Shown: positions 1 through 11,953 of the stretch, piece after piece | How positions within the stretch are numbered: position 1 is the stretch's first letter | How the letters are laid out: every line of letters starts with the position of its first letter | Notes under the pieces: generated by a model | The model's database searches: none | Told to the model about the DNA's origin: nothing | What the model saw: only the letters and a program-made list of their open reading frames with translations | Made by a program: the position numbers and the translations under genes | Source of the DNA: Punica granatum | Lineage: Eukaryota > Streptophyta > Magnoliopsida > Myrtales > Lythraceae | Direction of reading: 5' to 3' | Length of the DNA: 64,000 bases | Assembly (NCBI RefSeq): GCF_007655135.1 | Contig: NC_045132.1 | Span: 21,818,354-21,882,353, forward strand

Positions 1-15
1 AGAATTGCTTTACAA

Positions 16-1241
16 ATGCGACCAATGGCATACTCCCTGACCCAGAACTACCTTGCAGCTATCACCATCATCGTCGTCACGCTATCTTTACCCCACAATT
101 CAGTTGCAGATGTAGGAATCATTTCTCTTCAATCGATTTTAATTCGTCTAGTTTCTTTATAAGAGACATCAGGTTTATGCTGCTCTGCAGTTGGCACAAT
201 GCGTCGGGCACTACTAGCTAAACTAACTAGTCCGTTATACTGAAACTCTTTTCTCAAAATAGAATGTTCGTAGAACTGTTATTCATTCAGTGCAATTTTA
301 TTAAATTCTTTTGCAGTGGCGAAACCATGGAGCTGACATATCCAACACGAGGAGTGCCGAGGATTGGCAGATCAACCGAAACACTGTCTCGGGTCTGAGT
401 TTAAGATGGAAGTTCTTTGCTGGAAAAGACATATCTGCTACCCCTGCTGTAGCCGATGGGGCCGTCTACTTCCCTTCATGGAACGGTTTCTTGTACGCCG
501 TGAATGCATTCACTGGCGATTTGTTCTGGCGTCAGAACCTCAGTGAGATTACTGGGCTTCAAGGCACTGGATTAACAGTGAACGTGACAGTCTCAAGATC
601 GACCCCGACAGTTGCGGGTAACCTCCTCATTGTCCCGATTTATGGACCTGCAGTTGTGATTGCTGTGACTCGATGGATTGGGAGACTGGTTTGGTTAACT
701 ATGATTGATCCTCGTCCAATAACGGTGATAACTACCTCTGGAACCGCTTTTAGGGGGTGAGTTTACACTTCACATATAGATCCGCATATTATGTTAATGT
801 CATCTGAAATTGATAATGATGATTGTCCAATATAAGTGTTAATTCTCCTAAACTCTCACTCTTGTAGTATTTCTCTCTATCACTCACAAACATGTCTGCA
901 TCACAAAGAATCTGCAGAATTTGTAGTTAGAAAAACTGAACAGAGGGAGAGGAGAACGAGGGATGAAAACTGAGAGAGAAAGAAGAAAACTTCATTAATT
1001 TTCACCACTATACATCATTGACTCTTTCCTACATATATAGACACAAAGCAATCTATAACTGCCACTTAACACAGACTAATAACTGCCACATTAACACCTG
1101 TCTCGCATTCCTAAAAGCTAGGAACTTAAACTAAACATAAAAGGACACATAACACATAACAAAACAAGAGATAACTGTCATCTTGTCTGATCCAAACCAC
1201 ATCAGTACAGCAACTCTGATACAATCTCCAACAATAAGCAA

Positions 1242-1273
<32 letters not shown>

Positions 1274-2537
1274 GCAATCCACAATTAATTGAATACATCA
1301 GAAATGTTATTTTGCTCACTATACATATCTTGTAAATCACAATGTATAGTGCATTCTATGTCGGAGTATCATCACTGGAGGAGACGCTACCACCTAGTGA
1401 ATGCTGCAATTTTCGGGGAAGTTTGGTGAGGTTGGACATCAGCTCGGGCGCAATTCAATGGCAGACCTATACGGTCCCTGAAAATGGAGGCAAACTGGGC
1501 GGCTATTCTGGAGGCGCCATATGGGGTAGCAGCCCTGCCATAGACCCAAGACGACAGCTGGTCTACGTAGCCACGGGAAACCTCTACACGGCCCCTCCTA
1601 ATGTCACAGAATGCCAAGAGAGGCAGAACAACGAGACGACAACACCAGCTAGTCCCGATCAATGCATTGGGCCTGATGTCAACTTCAATTCCATCATTGC
1701 ATTCGATATACGTTCAGGGAGGATCAGGTGGGCTAGGCAGCTTGGCGGATACGATGTTTGGTACTTCGCCTGCTTAGTCCCAAACAACCCAGATTGCCCT
1801 CCTGGGCCAAACTTGGACGCTGACTTTGGCGAGGCTCCTATGCTGCTCAGCATATCATATAATGGGAGAAGACGGGATGTTGCAGTGGCTGTGCAAAAGA
1901 GCGGGTATGCTTGGGCTCTGGACAGGGATAATGGTGATATCGTTTGGTTCAGAGTAAGTAAATGTCATCCCTAGCTAACCTAACCGGTGTTCTTAGGAAC
2001 TACATTGGACAAAATATGTACCTACACACTCAATTCCGATTGGATTATTTTCTTATATTCTTCCATGATGCGCAGTTGGCCGGACCAGGAGGTGAGGAAG
2101 GAGGAGGGCAGTGGGGTGCGGCCACGGACGGAAGGAGGGTGTATACCAACATAGTCAACAGCAACAGGGTGAGCTTCAAGCTAGCCCCCTCGAACCAGAC
2201 CAGCACTGCAGGTGCCTGGGTGGCCCTGGACACTAACTCCGGGGAAATCCTATGGACCACAGCAAATCCTGGCAACGATACCACCCAAGCACCGGTCTCA
2301 GTGGCCAATGATGTGGTCTTTGTGGGGTCAGTGGCTCCGAACGGCCCCATATATGCGATGGACGCGAGGACTGGGAAAATATTGTGGTCATATAATACGG
2401 GGGCTACCGTGTATGGAGGCATATCGGTGAGCTACGGGTGCATATATGTTGGGAATGGATACACCGTGAGCTTAGGTGCAGCATTTCACCCAACTTGGAC
2501 CCCGGGAACCTCCGTCTTTGCCTTTTGCTTGGGTTGA
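16..2537 (+). CDS. PQQ-repeat beta-propeller protein, polyvinylalcohol dehydrogenase-like (array copy 1)
   Basis: Four exons: 16-111, 317-756, 1350-1953 and 2076-2537; these join in frame to 533 codons plus stop. Residues 1-32 form a hydrophobic N-terminus that looks like a secretory signal peptide. The rest carries repeated propeller-blade motifs of the type G-x-[IL]-x-W (GDLFWRQNL, GRLVWLT, GRIRWARQLGG, GDIVWF, GEILWTTANP, GKILWSYNTGATVYGG), as in the quinoprotein alcohol dehydrogenase-like superfamily. Many N-x-T/S sites fit a secreted glycoprotein. The bacterial relatives oxidise polyvinyl alcohol using PQQ; the plant substrate is not known to me, so activity is inferred only from the fold. 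The start was chosen by alignment with copies 2 and 3. Intron 2 is 593 bp against about 140 bp in copy 2 because it contains a solo LTR. Exon 3, intron 3 and exon 4 are nearly identical to copy 2. Confidence 0.85.
837..1233 (-). mobile_element. Solo LTR, Copia type, in PQQ copy 1 intron 2
   Basis: A 397-bp block starts TGTT and ends AACA. Read on the minus strand it begins TGTTGGAGATTGTATCAG, a typical plant Copia LTR start. The 5-bp sequence ATAAG flanks it on both sides (832-836 and 1234-1238) as a perfect target-site duplication. No internal retrotransposon sequence or second LTR is present, so it is a solo LTR left by LTR-LTR recombination. It explains why this intron is much longer than the matching intron of copy 2. 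Confidence 0.85.
1242..1273. repeat. Compound TG/TA microsatellite
   Basis: An uninterrupted (TG)n run passes into a (TA)n run, just outside the target duplication of the solo LTR and inside intron 2 of PQQ copy 1. Confidence 0.9.
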
Positions 2538-4507
2538 GATTGATTTATGTCTCGGTTACCCAACTATAATTTGATCTTATATGTGAACGGAACCTGTGGA
2601 GGGATATATAAAAATCTAAGAACAACTATTCACCCTAAAACAAAATCTAAGAACAACTTAATTAAATTTCAAGAATCCGTTGAACTTGGGATAGTTTCTG
2701 ATCACCTTCAGTGACCTGTAGCTCAAGATATATGCCAAAATCAGTCACATATGTGGCCGCTAATGGTCCATTTCGAACGGTTTCTTTGATTTATAATTTC
2801 AAACCTTTCAGTATACTATTCTGTAATTTTTCTGTAAATAGTCCCCTAAACCAAACAAAATCCTAACAATTATCTTCTTCTTTTTTTTCAATGGATGAAA
2901 TTTTAATATTTCTTTATCGATCGAAGCATACACAAATGAAATAAATATTAATGGTAACAAATATAATATAAAAAATTGTAAATACATGAAATAAATATTA
3001 ATGGTAAACAAATATAAGATAAAAGAAACTAATTGTAAATACATACTTTTGCACGCGGCCTTTGTTTATATGCTTTTCTCTCTTAATTTGAAGTGAATGT
3101 GATTTTATGGTTACTTTAGGCATGCCTAACCTTATTATCTCAGACGACTTTGATGTCCCCCCTTACAAGTAACACAGGGCATATAAGAAGAAATAATTAA
3201 CTTTTATTTTAGATTAATTACATTACATGCATGTATATTTCTTGCGTGCAAAGGAGGAACAACTAAGCCAAAAAATAAATATGGTCCACAGTTTGAGGCT
3301 GTCCCTACGAGAGGGAAGGCTCTTAAAATAGCTAGACATTTGATGAAATTTTGAGGCCTTCTTCGGATAAAATGATAAGTTGAGGAATGAAATTGGACTA
3401 ATAGTTAAAGATTGAGGACCAAATGAAGATTTATGACTTCCATTTGTAGAATCTGTTCGGAAAAAGAAGGGGAAGAATGAAATGAGAGAATTTGGCTTAC
3501 CCAAAAATAATAAATAAATAAAGAGAGAGAGAGAGAATTTGGTTATGACCTTGACCACGCACCTTTCTTCTCCTTTACGCCTTGAGAATACATATTCTCC
3601 TTATGATGTCAAAATAGATCTGCAGTACGGTTAATTTGTGACAAATCTTATCGAGATAGAACTTTCTACAGGCGATTACTTCATAGTAGCAAAGAGTATT
3701 TGGAGAATTTACAATAGCAAAGATGGTTGGAGAGAATAATTCAAGTGTTCACTGCAAAAGTTAACGTCCTATGGATCTCCTCTGGATTTCAATCTCATTT
3801 CTTACAACCGCCTCAACATTTCAATGGAAAACTCTAATAGGTTCTGTTATGGACTTTGATCGTTTTCAAAGCAGTCCAATAACTCTTCCCTCTTCTCATG
3901 TTTGCCTCGAACACTCCATTGCTCTACATTGTATCACGTTCATGTTCTATCCTAGAAGAATATAACACCAAGAGAATCTAATACTATTATTTGAGCAAGA
4001 GTTACCTCCGGATTTGTAGGATGGTTGAAAAGTCGAAAATAACATTTTATTGTTACCTTAAATATCATACAATTCAAATAAAATAGAACAATTGGAGGAT
4101 AATATTACCCATTTCGTATTGTTCTCCTCTCTCTTCTTCCTCTCACGTGTCATTCTCTCCTTAGTTTGCTCTATCCTCTTGCAAACTCTCAATTCCACAA
4201 TCGGTAACCCTTTTTTTTTTTCCAAATTTTGTCTCCAATACTTACTTTTTCATTTTGAGGTACACCTTCCGCATGTAACGCGGGTATCCTCTAATGTTAT
4301 ATATGTGAGACAATAAATCCCAAGCTAGAAGTTCAGGGTCCAATATCAAACTTCCCTTGACTTGAGGGCTCCCTCTTGAGACACGTGTTCTTACTCCTTG
4401 GACTTTCACCCCAGAGATTGGTCCTTAGACCCCTTACTGCACAAGAGCTGACTTTGGGCTGCTTTGTAAGTGTCAGCTAATCACTATGGTCCATCTTCTC
4501 TTGATCT
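2538..4507. other. Spacer between PQQ copies 1 and 2
   Basis: No credible gene. About 2538-3160 is the 3' flank of copy 1 and resembles the 3' flank of copy 2 (6654-7175); both end in a matching stretch around GCCTAAC and TATTATCTCA. A dispersed repeat at about 3325-3480 has a similar copy at 9165-9300 and contains phrases such as TTGAGGACCAAAT and TTGAGGCCTTC. About 4320-4500 resembles the upstream region of copy 3. Confidence 0.6.
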
Positions 4508-4518
4508 ACCTATATATG
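4508..4518 (+). promoter_or_regulatory. Candidate TATA box of PQQ copy 2
   Basis: CCTATATATGG lies about 60 bp before the ATG at 4576, in a stretch similar to that upstream of copy 3, where a comparable TATATATAG lies near 11898-11906. Position and sequence fit a core promoter; there is no transcript evidence. Confidence 0.4.
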
Positions 4519-4575
4519 GAATATGTAACTGCTATCTTTTCTATCAAAACAATGCGTTTCATATTTTGATGATCA

Positions 4576-6653
4576 ATGGAGGCCCATCGGATCCGGAAGC
4601 ACCGAGTTGTCGTCGGTGTCCTAGTCGTCTTACTATCTTTACCGGACAACTCAGTTGCAGAAGTAGGTTTCTCGTTCCTCCTCATTATGACCTCAAAATT
4701 TTCATGTATGTTCATATATATAGCGATTAAAAAGAACAGAAAAGTTGGATATTTAGTAGAAATGTTTTGTTTAATTTTTTAGTCTGCATATTCATGGACA
4801 GGATCCCACGGAATTCCCTCTAAAATTTCTGAGTCCGGTAGAAGCAGTCTACTTAATAATGTTTTTTTGCTGAATACGCTTTTGGCAGTGGCTAAACCAC
4901 GGAGCTGACATAACCAACTCGAGAAGTGTCATGGACCAGAAAATTAGCCCGCGAACGGTCTCAAACCTTAGGTTGAGATGGAAGTTCTTCACTGGAAGGG
5001 ACACATCAGCCACTCCTGCAGTTGCGGATGGTGTGGTCTACGTCCCCTCATGGAATGGCTTCTTGTATGCCGTGAATGCATTTACCGGCAAGCTGCTCTG
5101 GAAGCAGAACCTTAGTGAGCTAACCGGGCTCCAGGGCACTGGAGTAACTGTCAACGTCACTGTCTCGAGAGCAACCCCGACAATCGTGGGTGACCTCCTC
5201 ATCGTCACAATATATGGGCCCGCCGTTGTGATCGCCGTGACTCGGTCACGCGGGAGGCTTGTCTGGATGACAGAAATCGATGCACGTCCTAGAGCAGTGG
5301 TCACCATGTCTGGAACCGCTTATATGGGGTGGGTCCTCCATTGGTCTATTTTGGTTTTACTGCCATGATCATTTATTCTACTTTCATGGATGTTACTGCT
5401 CTCATCAGAAGTCATCCGAGTTTGTGTTCATGTATCATTTAATCATTGCCATCCGTTATAGCGTACAGGGCATTCTATGTTGGAATATCGTCATTAGAGG
5501 AGACCTTACCTGCTGCTGAATGTTGCACTTTCCGTGGAAGCCTGGTGAAGCTAGACATTAGGTCGGGTAAAGTTCAATGGCAGACCTATACAGTCCCTGA
5601 AAATGGAGGCAAACTGGGTGGCTATTCCGGAGGTGCCATATGGGGTAGCAGCCCTGCCATAGACAAGAGGCGGCAGCTGGTCTATGTGGCCACGGGAAAC
5701 CTCTACACGGCCCCTCCTAATGTCACAGAGTGCCAAGAGCGGCAGAACAATGAGACGACAACACCAACTAGTCCCGATCAATGCATTGGGCCTGATGTCA
5801 ACTTCAATTCCATCATTGCATTCAATATACATTCGGGGAGGATCAGGTGGGCTAGGCAGCTTGGCGGATACGATGTTTGGTACTTCGCCTGCTTGGTCCC
5901 AAACAACCCAGACTGCCCTCCTGGGCCAAACTTGGACGCTGACTTTGGCGAGGCTCCTATGCTGCTCAGCATATCATATAATGGGAGAAGACGGGATGTC
6001 GCAGTGGCCGTGCAAAAGAGCGGGTATGCTTGGGCTCTGGACAGGGATAATGGTGATATCGTTTGGTTCAGAGTAAGTAAATGTCATCCCTAGCTAACCT
6101 AACCGGTGTTCTTAGGAACTACATTGGACAAAATATGTACCTACACACACAATTCTGATTGGATTATTTTCTTATATTCTCCCATGATGCGCAGTTGGCC
6201 GGACCAGGAGGTGAGGAGGGAGGAGGGCAGTGGGGTGCGGCCACGGACGTAAGGAGGGTGTATACCAACATAGTCAACAGCAACAGGTTGAGCTTCAGGC
6301 TAGCCCCCTCGAACCAGACCACCACCGCGGGGGCGTGGGTGGCCCTGGATGCTAACTCCGGGGAGATCCTATGGTCCACAGCAAATCCGAGCAACGACAC
6401 CACCCAAGCACCAGTCTCAATGGCCAATGGAGTAGTCTTTGTGGGGTCGGTGGCCCCGAACGGCCCCATATATGCGATGGATGCGAGGACTGGGAAAATA
6501 TTGTGGTCGTATGATACAGGGGCTACCGTCTATGGGGGGATATCTGCAAGCTATGGGTGCATATACCTTGGGAACGGATACACCGTGGGCTTAGCGTCAT
6601 TGCACCCGACTTGGACCCCAGGAACCTACATCTTTGCCTTCTGCTTGAGTTAA
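4576..6653 (+). CDS. PQQ-repeat beta-propeller protein, polyvinylalcohol dehydrogenase-like (array copy 2)
   Basis: Four exons: 4576-4662, 4889-5328, 5469-6072 and 6195-6653; 529 codons plus stop, with clean GT-AG sites at each intron. Residues 1-29 are a short basic start followed by a hydrophobic run (VVVGVLVVLLSLP), a likely signal peptide. Propeller motifs are GKLLWKQNL, GRLVWMTEID, GRIRWARQLGG, GDIVWF and GKILWSYDTGATVYGG, ending in a Cys-Leu-Ser tail. Exon 3 has conserved cysteines (ECC, CPPGP) and an Asp/Glu-rich DADFGEAP motif shared by all copies. It is the cleanest copy of the array and serves as the reference for the others. Family membership is clear; the enzymatic role in the plant is inferred only from the bacterial quinoprotein relatives. 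Confidence 0.88.
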
Positions 6654-7703
6654 GATTAATCTGATGTCCTGGTTATTCAACTCTAATTTCAAGCTCATGT
6701 AAAATGAAATATCTATCGATTAAATAATAATATAATAAAAACTCAATTTTCAAGAATATTCATAGTTTCTTACCACCATATATGACGAACTATATATAGC
6801 TCAATATCGAATATGATCACATATTATGTGGCTGCTACTCGTCTATTGAAATCATATATATGTGTTTCACTGTCAAAATTTTCACTACAATATTTTGCAA
6901 TTTTTCTTTAAATATGGGTCCTGTAAAAAAAAAACTTTTTTGTAGGAAAAAAAATATGTATATATTTCAATTGATGTAAAATTTAATTTTTTTTACATGT
7001 TGAAGTGTCCAACGCATCAAGCAGATATTAATGGTAACAACTAAACAAGAGGTAATAGAAACTATGTATTTGTCCATGCCGTCTAGGTACACGATTTTCT
7101 CTCTTACTTTCGAGTAGTAGAGATTTTATTACTACCTTAGGCCTGCCTAACTGTATTATCTCATATGAACTCGATGAAAATTAGGTGTTTTAACTCATGT
7201 GTTGCATGACATTATAAGTCACCCAAAACTAATTGAACTTGGATGTTAAGTTTAGGGAAGCTAATGCACTTATGCAAAGGGAAAAATTTGGAGGTAATTA
7301 GAGGCAACGGAAGATTTTTTTGAAGGAAAATAAAAGATTTAATCACATAAGTTAAATGTACATGAATGAAGCATTTCAGAAACTGAAAGGTCATCGGGTA
7401 ACAGGCTTCATCGCGACCACTGAGTGGTGGAGCTACATGGTAGCTTCATATTTGAATTTTGAACAGTTTAGGATCCTAAACTCTGCTACCCTATAAGAAT
7501 ATTGACAATCAATTGTTGATGCTTTATTGCCTCTGAAAGTTTGACTCTTGATCCCATTTAGCGCAAACGATTAGTCCTGGAAGTTCAACAGAAAATTCCC
7601 GTGGTCCCGCCGTAGACTAGTCTGATCTTTTTACAACAATCAATGGTAATACTAATTAACAGTTATATTTTCTACCATAACAATGCACTTCTCATTTGGA
7701 TCC
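6654..7703. other. Spacer between PQQ copy 2 and the pseudogene
   Basis: No gene seen. The first 500 bp is the 3' flank shared with copy 1. The rest is AT-rich, and from about 7640 it merges into degenerate promoter-like sequence ahead of the pseudogene. Confidence 0.55.
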
Positions 7704-8541
7704 AAGGAGCCCCGGCAGATCCCAAAGCACCATGTTGTTATCGGTGTCCTAGTCGTCTTACTGTCTTTACTGAATTGGCTTTGCAGAAGTAGGCCTCTCG
7801 TTCCTAGAGTAGCGATAACCATGTCTGGAAACAGCTTATGTGGGTGAGTTTTCCATTAATTTGATTTTACTGTCTTACTAATTACTTCGAATTTGATGGA
7901 TGTTAATGCTCACATCAGATGTTTGATCGAGTTTTAGTTCATGTATCAGTTCATCTTTGCAATTCCTTAGCATACAGGGCATTCTATGTCAGAGTATCAT
8001 CATTGGAGGAGGTTCTTACCTGCCGAGCAGAGCTGTACTTTAAGGTTCATTGGCGGACCTATACACTTTCTGATAATGGAGGCAGACCAGCAGCTACTCC
8101 GGGCCGCCATATGGAGGAGCAGCGTTGCCTTAGACCAGAGGTGGCAGATGGTTTACGTGGCCATGGAAAACCTCTAAAAGCCCCTCGTAACGTCACAGAG
8201 TGCCAAGAGAGGAAGAACAATCAGATGACGATATCAACTAATTTCAATCAGTGCATTGGTCCTCATGTCAATTTCAATTCCATCATTGTATTCCATATAG
8301 GATCTTGAAGGATCAGGTGGGCTAAGCAGCTCGGTGGATATGACAATTGGTACTTTGCAGGCTTGGTCCTGAACAATCCAGTCTGCCTCCCTGGCCCAAC
8401 CTAAAAGCCGACTTTGGCGAGGCTCCTATGATGCTTAGCATATTGTAAAACAGGAAAAGACAGGATATTGTAATGGCTGTGAAAAAAAGTGGGTTTGCTT
8501 GGGCTCTAGACAGGGGCAATGGAAATATTGTTTGGTGCAGA
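7704..8541 (+). pseudogene. PQQ polyvinylalcohol dehydrogenase-like pseudogene
   Basis: The exon 1 remnant starts at 7704, where the ATG of copy 2 has become AAG. It runs into the start of intron 1 and then jumps directly to the last 40 bp of exon 2 at about 7804-7842, so almost all of exon 2 is lost. The exon 3 remnant runs from about 7977 to 8541, still ending in AGTAAGT, but has an internal deletion, frameshifts and stops (for example the TGA near 8306). No exon 4 was found downstream. Exon and intron structure is retained, so it arose by DNA duplication and not by retroposition. Confidence 0.85.
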
Positions 8542-8949
8542 GTAAGTACGACATGCCTATGGAAACGGAAAGAATCCGAAATCTTCGCATTATATAGCCA
8601 TTACATTTGCAATCTCCGCCCAGTTGATCACCTATGACTCGAGTACTTATGTTTCATTTTGAAGAGATATCTCTTTGCAATATATAAGGATAAACGCACT
8701 TTTCGATCCATTGAAAAACGTCCAAATTCATCAAAATGATCATTATGCAGTCCTGCTCTAAACATAGATGCCGACACAGTAGACATATGAGCATTTTTTT
8801 TTTTGAAACAATTGTAATCAACTGGGTCAAGCACGATTCTTTCAAACTCTTAAACCTAGAAACAACTACATACTGAGATAGATTTTTAGAGTTAGACAGA
8901 TCAGCAAACGAAACAAAGGGTGTTTGAATCGTTTAACAAAACTTCAGTA

Positions 8950-9145
8950 CGAAACGTTCATGTCTCCAACTCAGATTAGACAAGAAACTTATTTTTGTTA
9001 AAAGGTTTGTGTATAGCAGAACTTTTATATATAGGACTCCTTTGGGACAAAATATCATGAACTCAGAGTAAGATCTCTCCTCTCACGAATCTGCTTCGAT
9101 CACCTTCCCTGCTAATCGAAATGAAGTTAGAAAATAAAGGGAAGG
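8950..9145 (-). pseudogene. Duplicated 3' end of the neighbouring IQD gene
   Basis: This block matches 14330-14540, the last exon, acceptor region and 3' flank of the IQD gene. On the minus strand it reads GGAAGGTGATCGAAGCAGA, against AGAAGGTGATCAAAGCAGA in the real exon. Surrounding phrases also match (GTTAAAAGGT and AAATATCATGAAC on the plus strand). No other IQD exon is present, so it is a hitchhiking fragment and not a gene. Confidence 0.7.
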
Positions 9146-10000
9146 CTATAGTGCGTAATGAACATCTCATGAAAGGTTGAGGCCTTCATTGAATAAAAGA
9201 AAACTTTCAAGGGTCAAAGTGGAGAAATAGTTGGAGATTGAGGGCCAAATTAGGATTTCTCCTTCTGGGCCCTGTTGGGAAAGAGACAGCCCGAAGGAAG
9301 GTATCATATCTGAAGTCTCAGTATGTGCAAATATATTTTTATCTTTGTCAAGTCTTATTGTTTGAGCCAAAACTAATTATGAATAGTATTATGAAAAAAA
9401 CAATTTTATAGGAAAAATGAAAGATCCACACATTTGAGGTTATATCTTTTTTGGATCCAGAAATTATCGATAGCTCAAGAATCCAAGACTGATTTAAGTA
9501 TCGGAGGAGTGATTTTGAGGATGCACACGCATTCTTGGGATTTCGTTTCTCTTGCAGGTATCCATCTGATGAGAAGAGAAGGGAGCCCTGCTATAGTGTA
9601 TATTGTATAGGAAGAAAGGTAAAAGAAGATTGTTAAAGCCCGTGTCAGCCAGAATTTTTTCCCATATGAATGTCCCTTTCCTCTATATATATATATATAT
9701 ATATATATAATAGTAGATATAGAATAGGATACATTGACAAGATTAATGTACAAATATCGTTATCTAAGTCAAAATCCTAAAAAGATATATATGTGGCATG
9801 TTCTCATTAGATTATTCATTAAAATTAGGACAGACTTTTTAGATTGATGATATACTTCTTTTTTTATGGTTTTTTAATTTGTTTCGTTTTCCTTAGATGT
9901 CAGTCATCCCATGTATTTAGGGTCAGCAGTACCAGTGGATCAAATATACATAACCACGATGATTGGCCTTATTCTAGTCATACAATGCTTCGACTTTGCC
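9146..10000. other. Spacer, no gene
   Basis: It contains the second copy of a dispersed repeat (9165-9300, similar to 3325-3480) and a TA microsatellite at 9683-9709. Short ORFs here show no recognisable protein. Confidence 0.5.
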
Positions 10001-10555
10001 TGAATTTGACACCATCTTATTGTGCACCTTAAAGTTAGTGTTTCGATTCCATTTCACGTCATGTCCGAAACTTTAACAGGAAACATGGACTTTCCATCTT
10101 CCAGCAATATGGTATGTTCTCTCTTCCTTCACTTTGCTAGCCTTGGATTCTTCCCCGTAGCTCAAATTTGTAAATTTTCAGTTGTTTTCAAGAACTGCGA
10201 GAAGTAAAACTCTGAAAATTCTGATTTAAAGTATACCTCTCGTGTCCCATTTTGTACTAAAAGAATTTAGCATTGAACAAGTTAAGTGGCGCCTCTGGCA
10301 GGCAGTTTCAATAAATTCCTTGATCTGGGGCTGAGTTTGAAGTGAGACAAAATCCAAACTCGAGGTTCCATACACTGAAACACATTACAATTCAGGGTGC
10401 AAAATGAAATTTCTCCTGAAAGCACTCCCTTGAGATATGTGACGCTTATATTTGGAATTCATTATTCTCGACAGTTTGGTGCATTTTTTAGGATTGCTCT
10501 CTTAAGGTCAACCACGCAATTGTGATCTATCTTCTCTCCATCTAAGTATATATCT
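10001..10555 (+). repeat. Orphan copy of the PQQ upstream region (copy A)
   Basis: Direct repeat of 11321-11907, which lies immediately upstream of PQQ copy 3. Shared landmarks in the same order are ACACCATCTTATT, AGCAATATGGT, GCATTTTTTAGGATTGC, CTTAAGGTCAAC and TGTGATCTAT. Copy A is followed by AT-rich DNA instead of a PQQ first exon. Confidence 0.75.
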
Positions 10556-11320
10556 ATATATATATATATATATATATATGAGTACAATTGAATTCTACAT
10601 CATTAAATGATTCCTTATTAATAAAACAAAATTATTAAAATAATTTATTTAAAAGATTAATAGAGATGATTTGAAATAATTCATATATTTCATATATAGC
10701 ATTTCTTATTTTAATATACGGATTTATTGTAATATAAAAATAACAATTGAATATATGAAAAAGGGATGTCATAAAACTTTATATTTATATTCAAATTTGT
10801 GTAAATATGTAATATACAATGATTAAATAAATACACGATACACAATAATTGAGTTCTATTACTTGAAATTATTTATCGAACCATTCAAAATTAGTCTAGC
10901 TTTATTAATTCGTCATCATATGAAACATAAAATTAGCATTGGAAATATTTTGCCATGTTAAGAAGTAAATATATTTTTCAAAAATCAAACTAATTATTAT
11001 AAGAAATGATATATATGTGTGTATTAAAACGAACATATTCATATTCATAGAAATTAATTAATTATATATAGAGCAAATAAAAAATAATGATCCTATAGAA
11101 GAAAAATCTATGACACGGCGTTATGAACTTAAGCTCATAAATAAAATAAAAATAAAATTTAAAAATACGAATCTCCTAAACAAAGTTTTAAAAAGGACCA
11201 AACAATTTTAAATTCATATAAATACTGTTTTTCAAAAAAATTTGTTTCGTTTTTTCCTTGGAAGATAATTAACGTGTTTGTGTATTTAGATTCATAATAG
11301 ACACAAGCACGTTGATGTTC
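10556..11320. other. AT-rich insert between the two upstream-region copies
   Basis: A TA microsatellite (10555-10579) followed by about 740 bp of very AT-rich DNA with no ORF of interest. It sits where the first exon downstream of copy A would be expected. Confidence 0.5.
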
Positions 11321-11907
11321 TGAACTTCACACCATCTTATTATGCACCTTGAAGTTCCTGTTTCAGTTCCATTTCACATCATATCTTGAAAGTTTAACAG
11401 GAAAAATGGGGCTCCGATCTTTCAGCAATATGGTTTTCTCTTCTTTCAATTTGCTAGCTTTGGACTCTTCCCTGTGGCTCAAATTCATAAATTTTGAAAT
11501 TCTTTTAAGAACTGTAATAAATAAACTCTGACAGTTCATAAAGTTACACGTCTCATATTCCGTTTGATCCTGAAGGAATTCAGAATCTAATGACTTCGGC
11601 AGTGCCGCAGTTTCTATAAAATCCTTGATCAAGTGAGATCCATGTTTGATGTAATCAGACAAAATCCAAACTTGAGGTTTCATATCAAAACACAGTGAAC
11701 TTCAGGGTACAAATTGATCCCGACATCAAATCTCAGGGTGCAAAATGAAATTTCTCCTGAAAGCACTCTCTTGAGACGTGACGCTTATATGTGGAATTCG
11801 TCATTCTCGACAATTTTACTGCATTTTTTAGGATTGCTTTCTTAAGGTCAACTAATCATCTGTGATCTATATCTTCTCTTCATATACACGTAATACATAT
11901 ATATAGT
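11321..11907 (+). repeat. Upstream region of PQQ copy 3 (copy B)
   Basis: Second member of the direct repeat with 10001-10555. It ends in a TATATATAG stretch about 50 bp before the copy 3 ATG and so probably includes its promoter. Confidence 0.7.
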
Positions 11908-11953
11908 ATGAATTACTATGGTCTATCAAACAATGCGCTTTCATTTCGGATCG

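Noticed and set aside
1131..1340. ORF of 69 codons on the minus strand
   Set aside because: It lies inside the solo LTR and the adjoining TG/TA microsatellite; no protein signal.
3223..3558. Minus-strand ORF of 111 codons in the first PQQ spacer
   Set aside because: Low-complexity Ser/Phe/Leu content, overlaps a dispersed repeat also found at 9165-9300; no domain.
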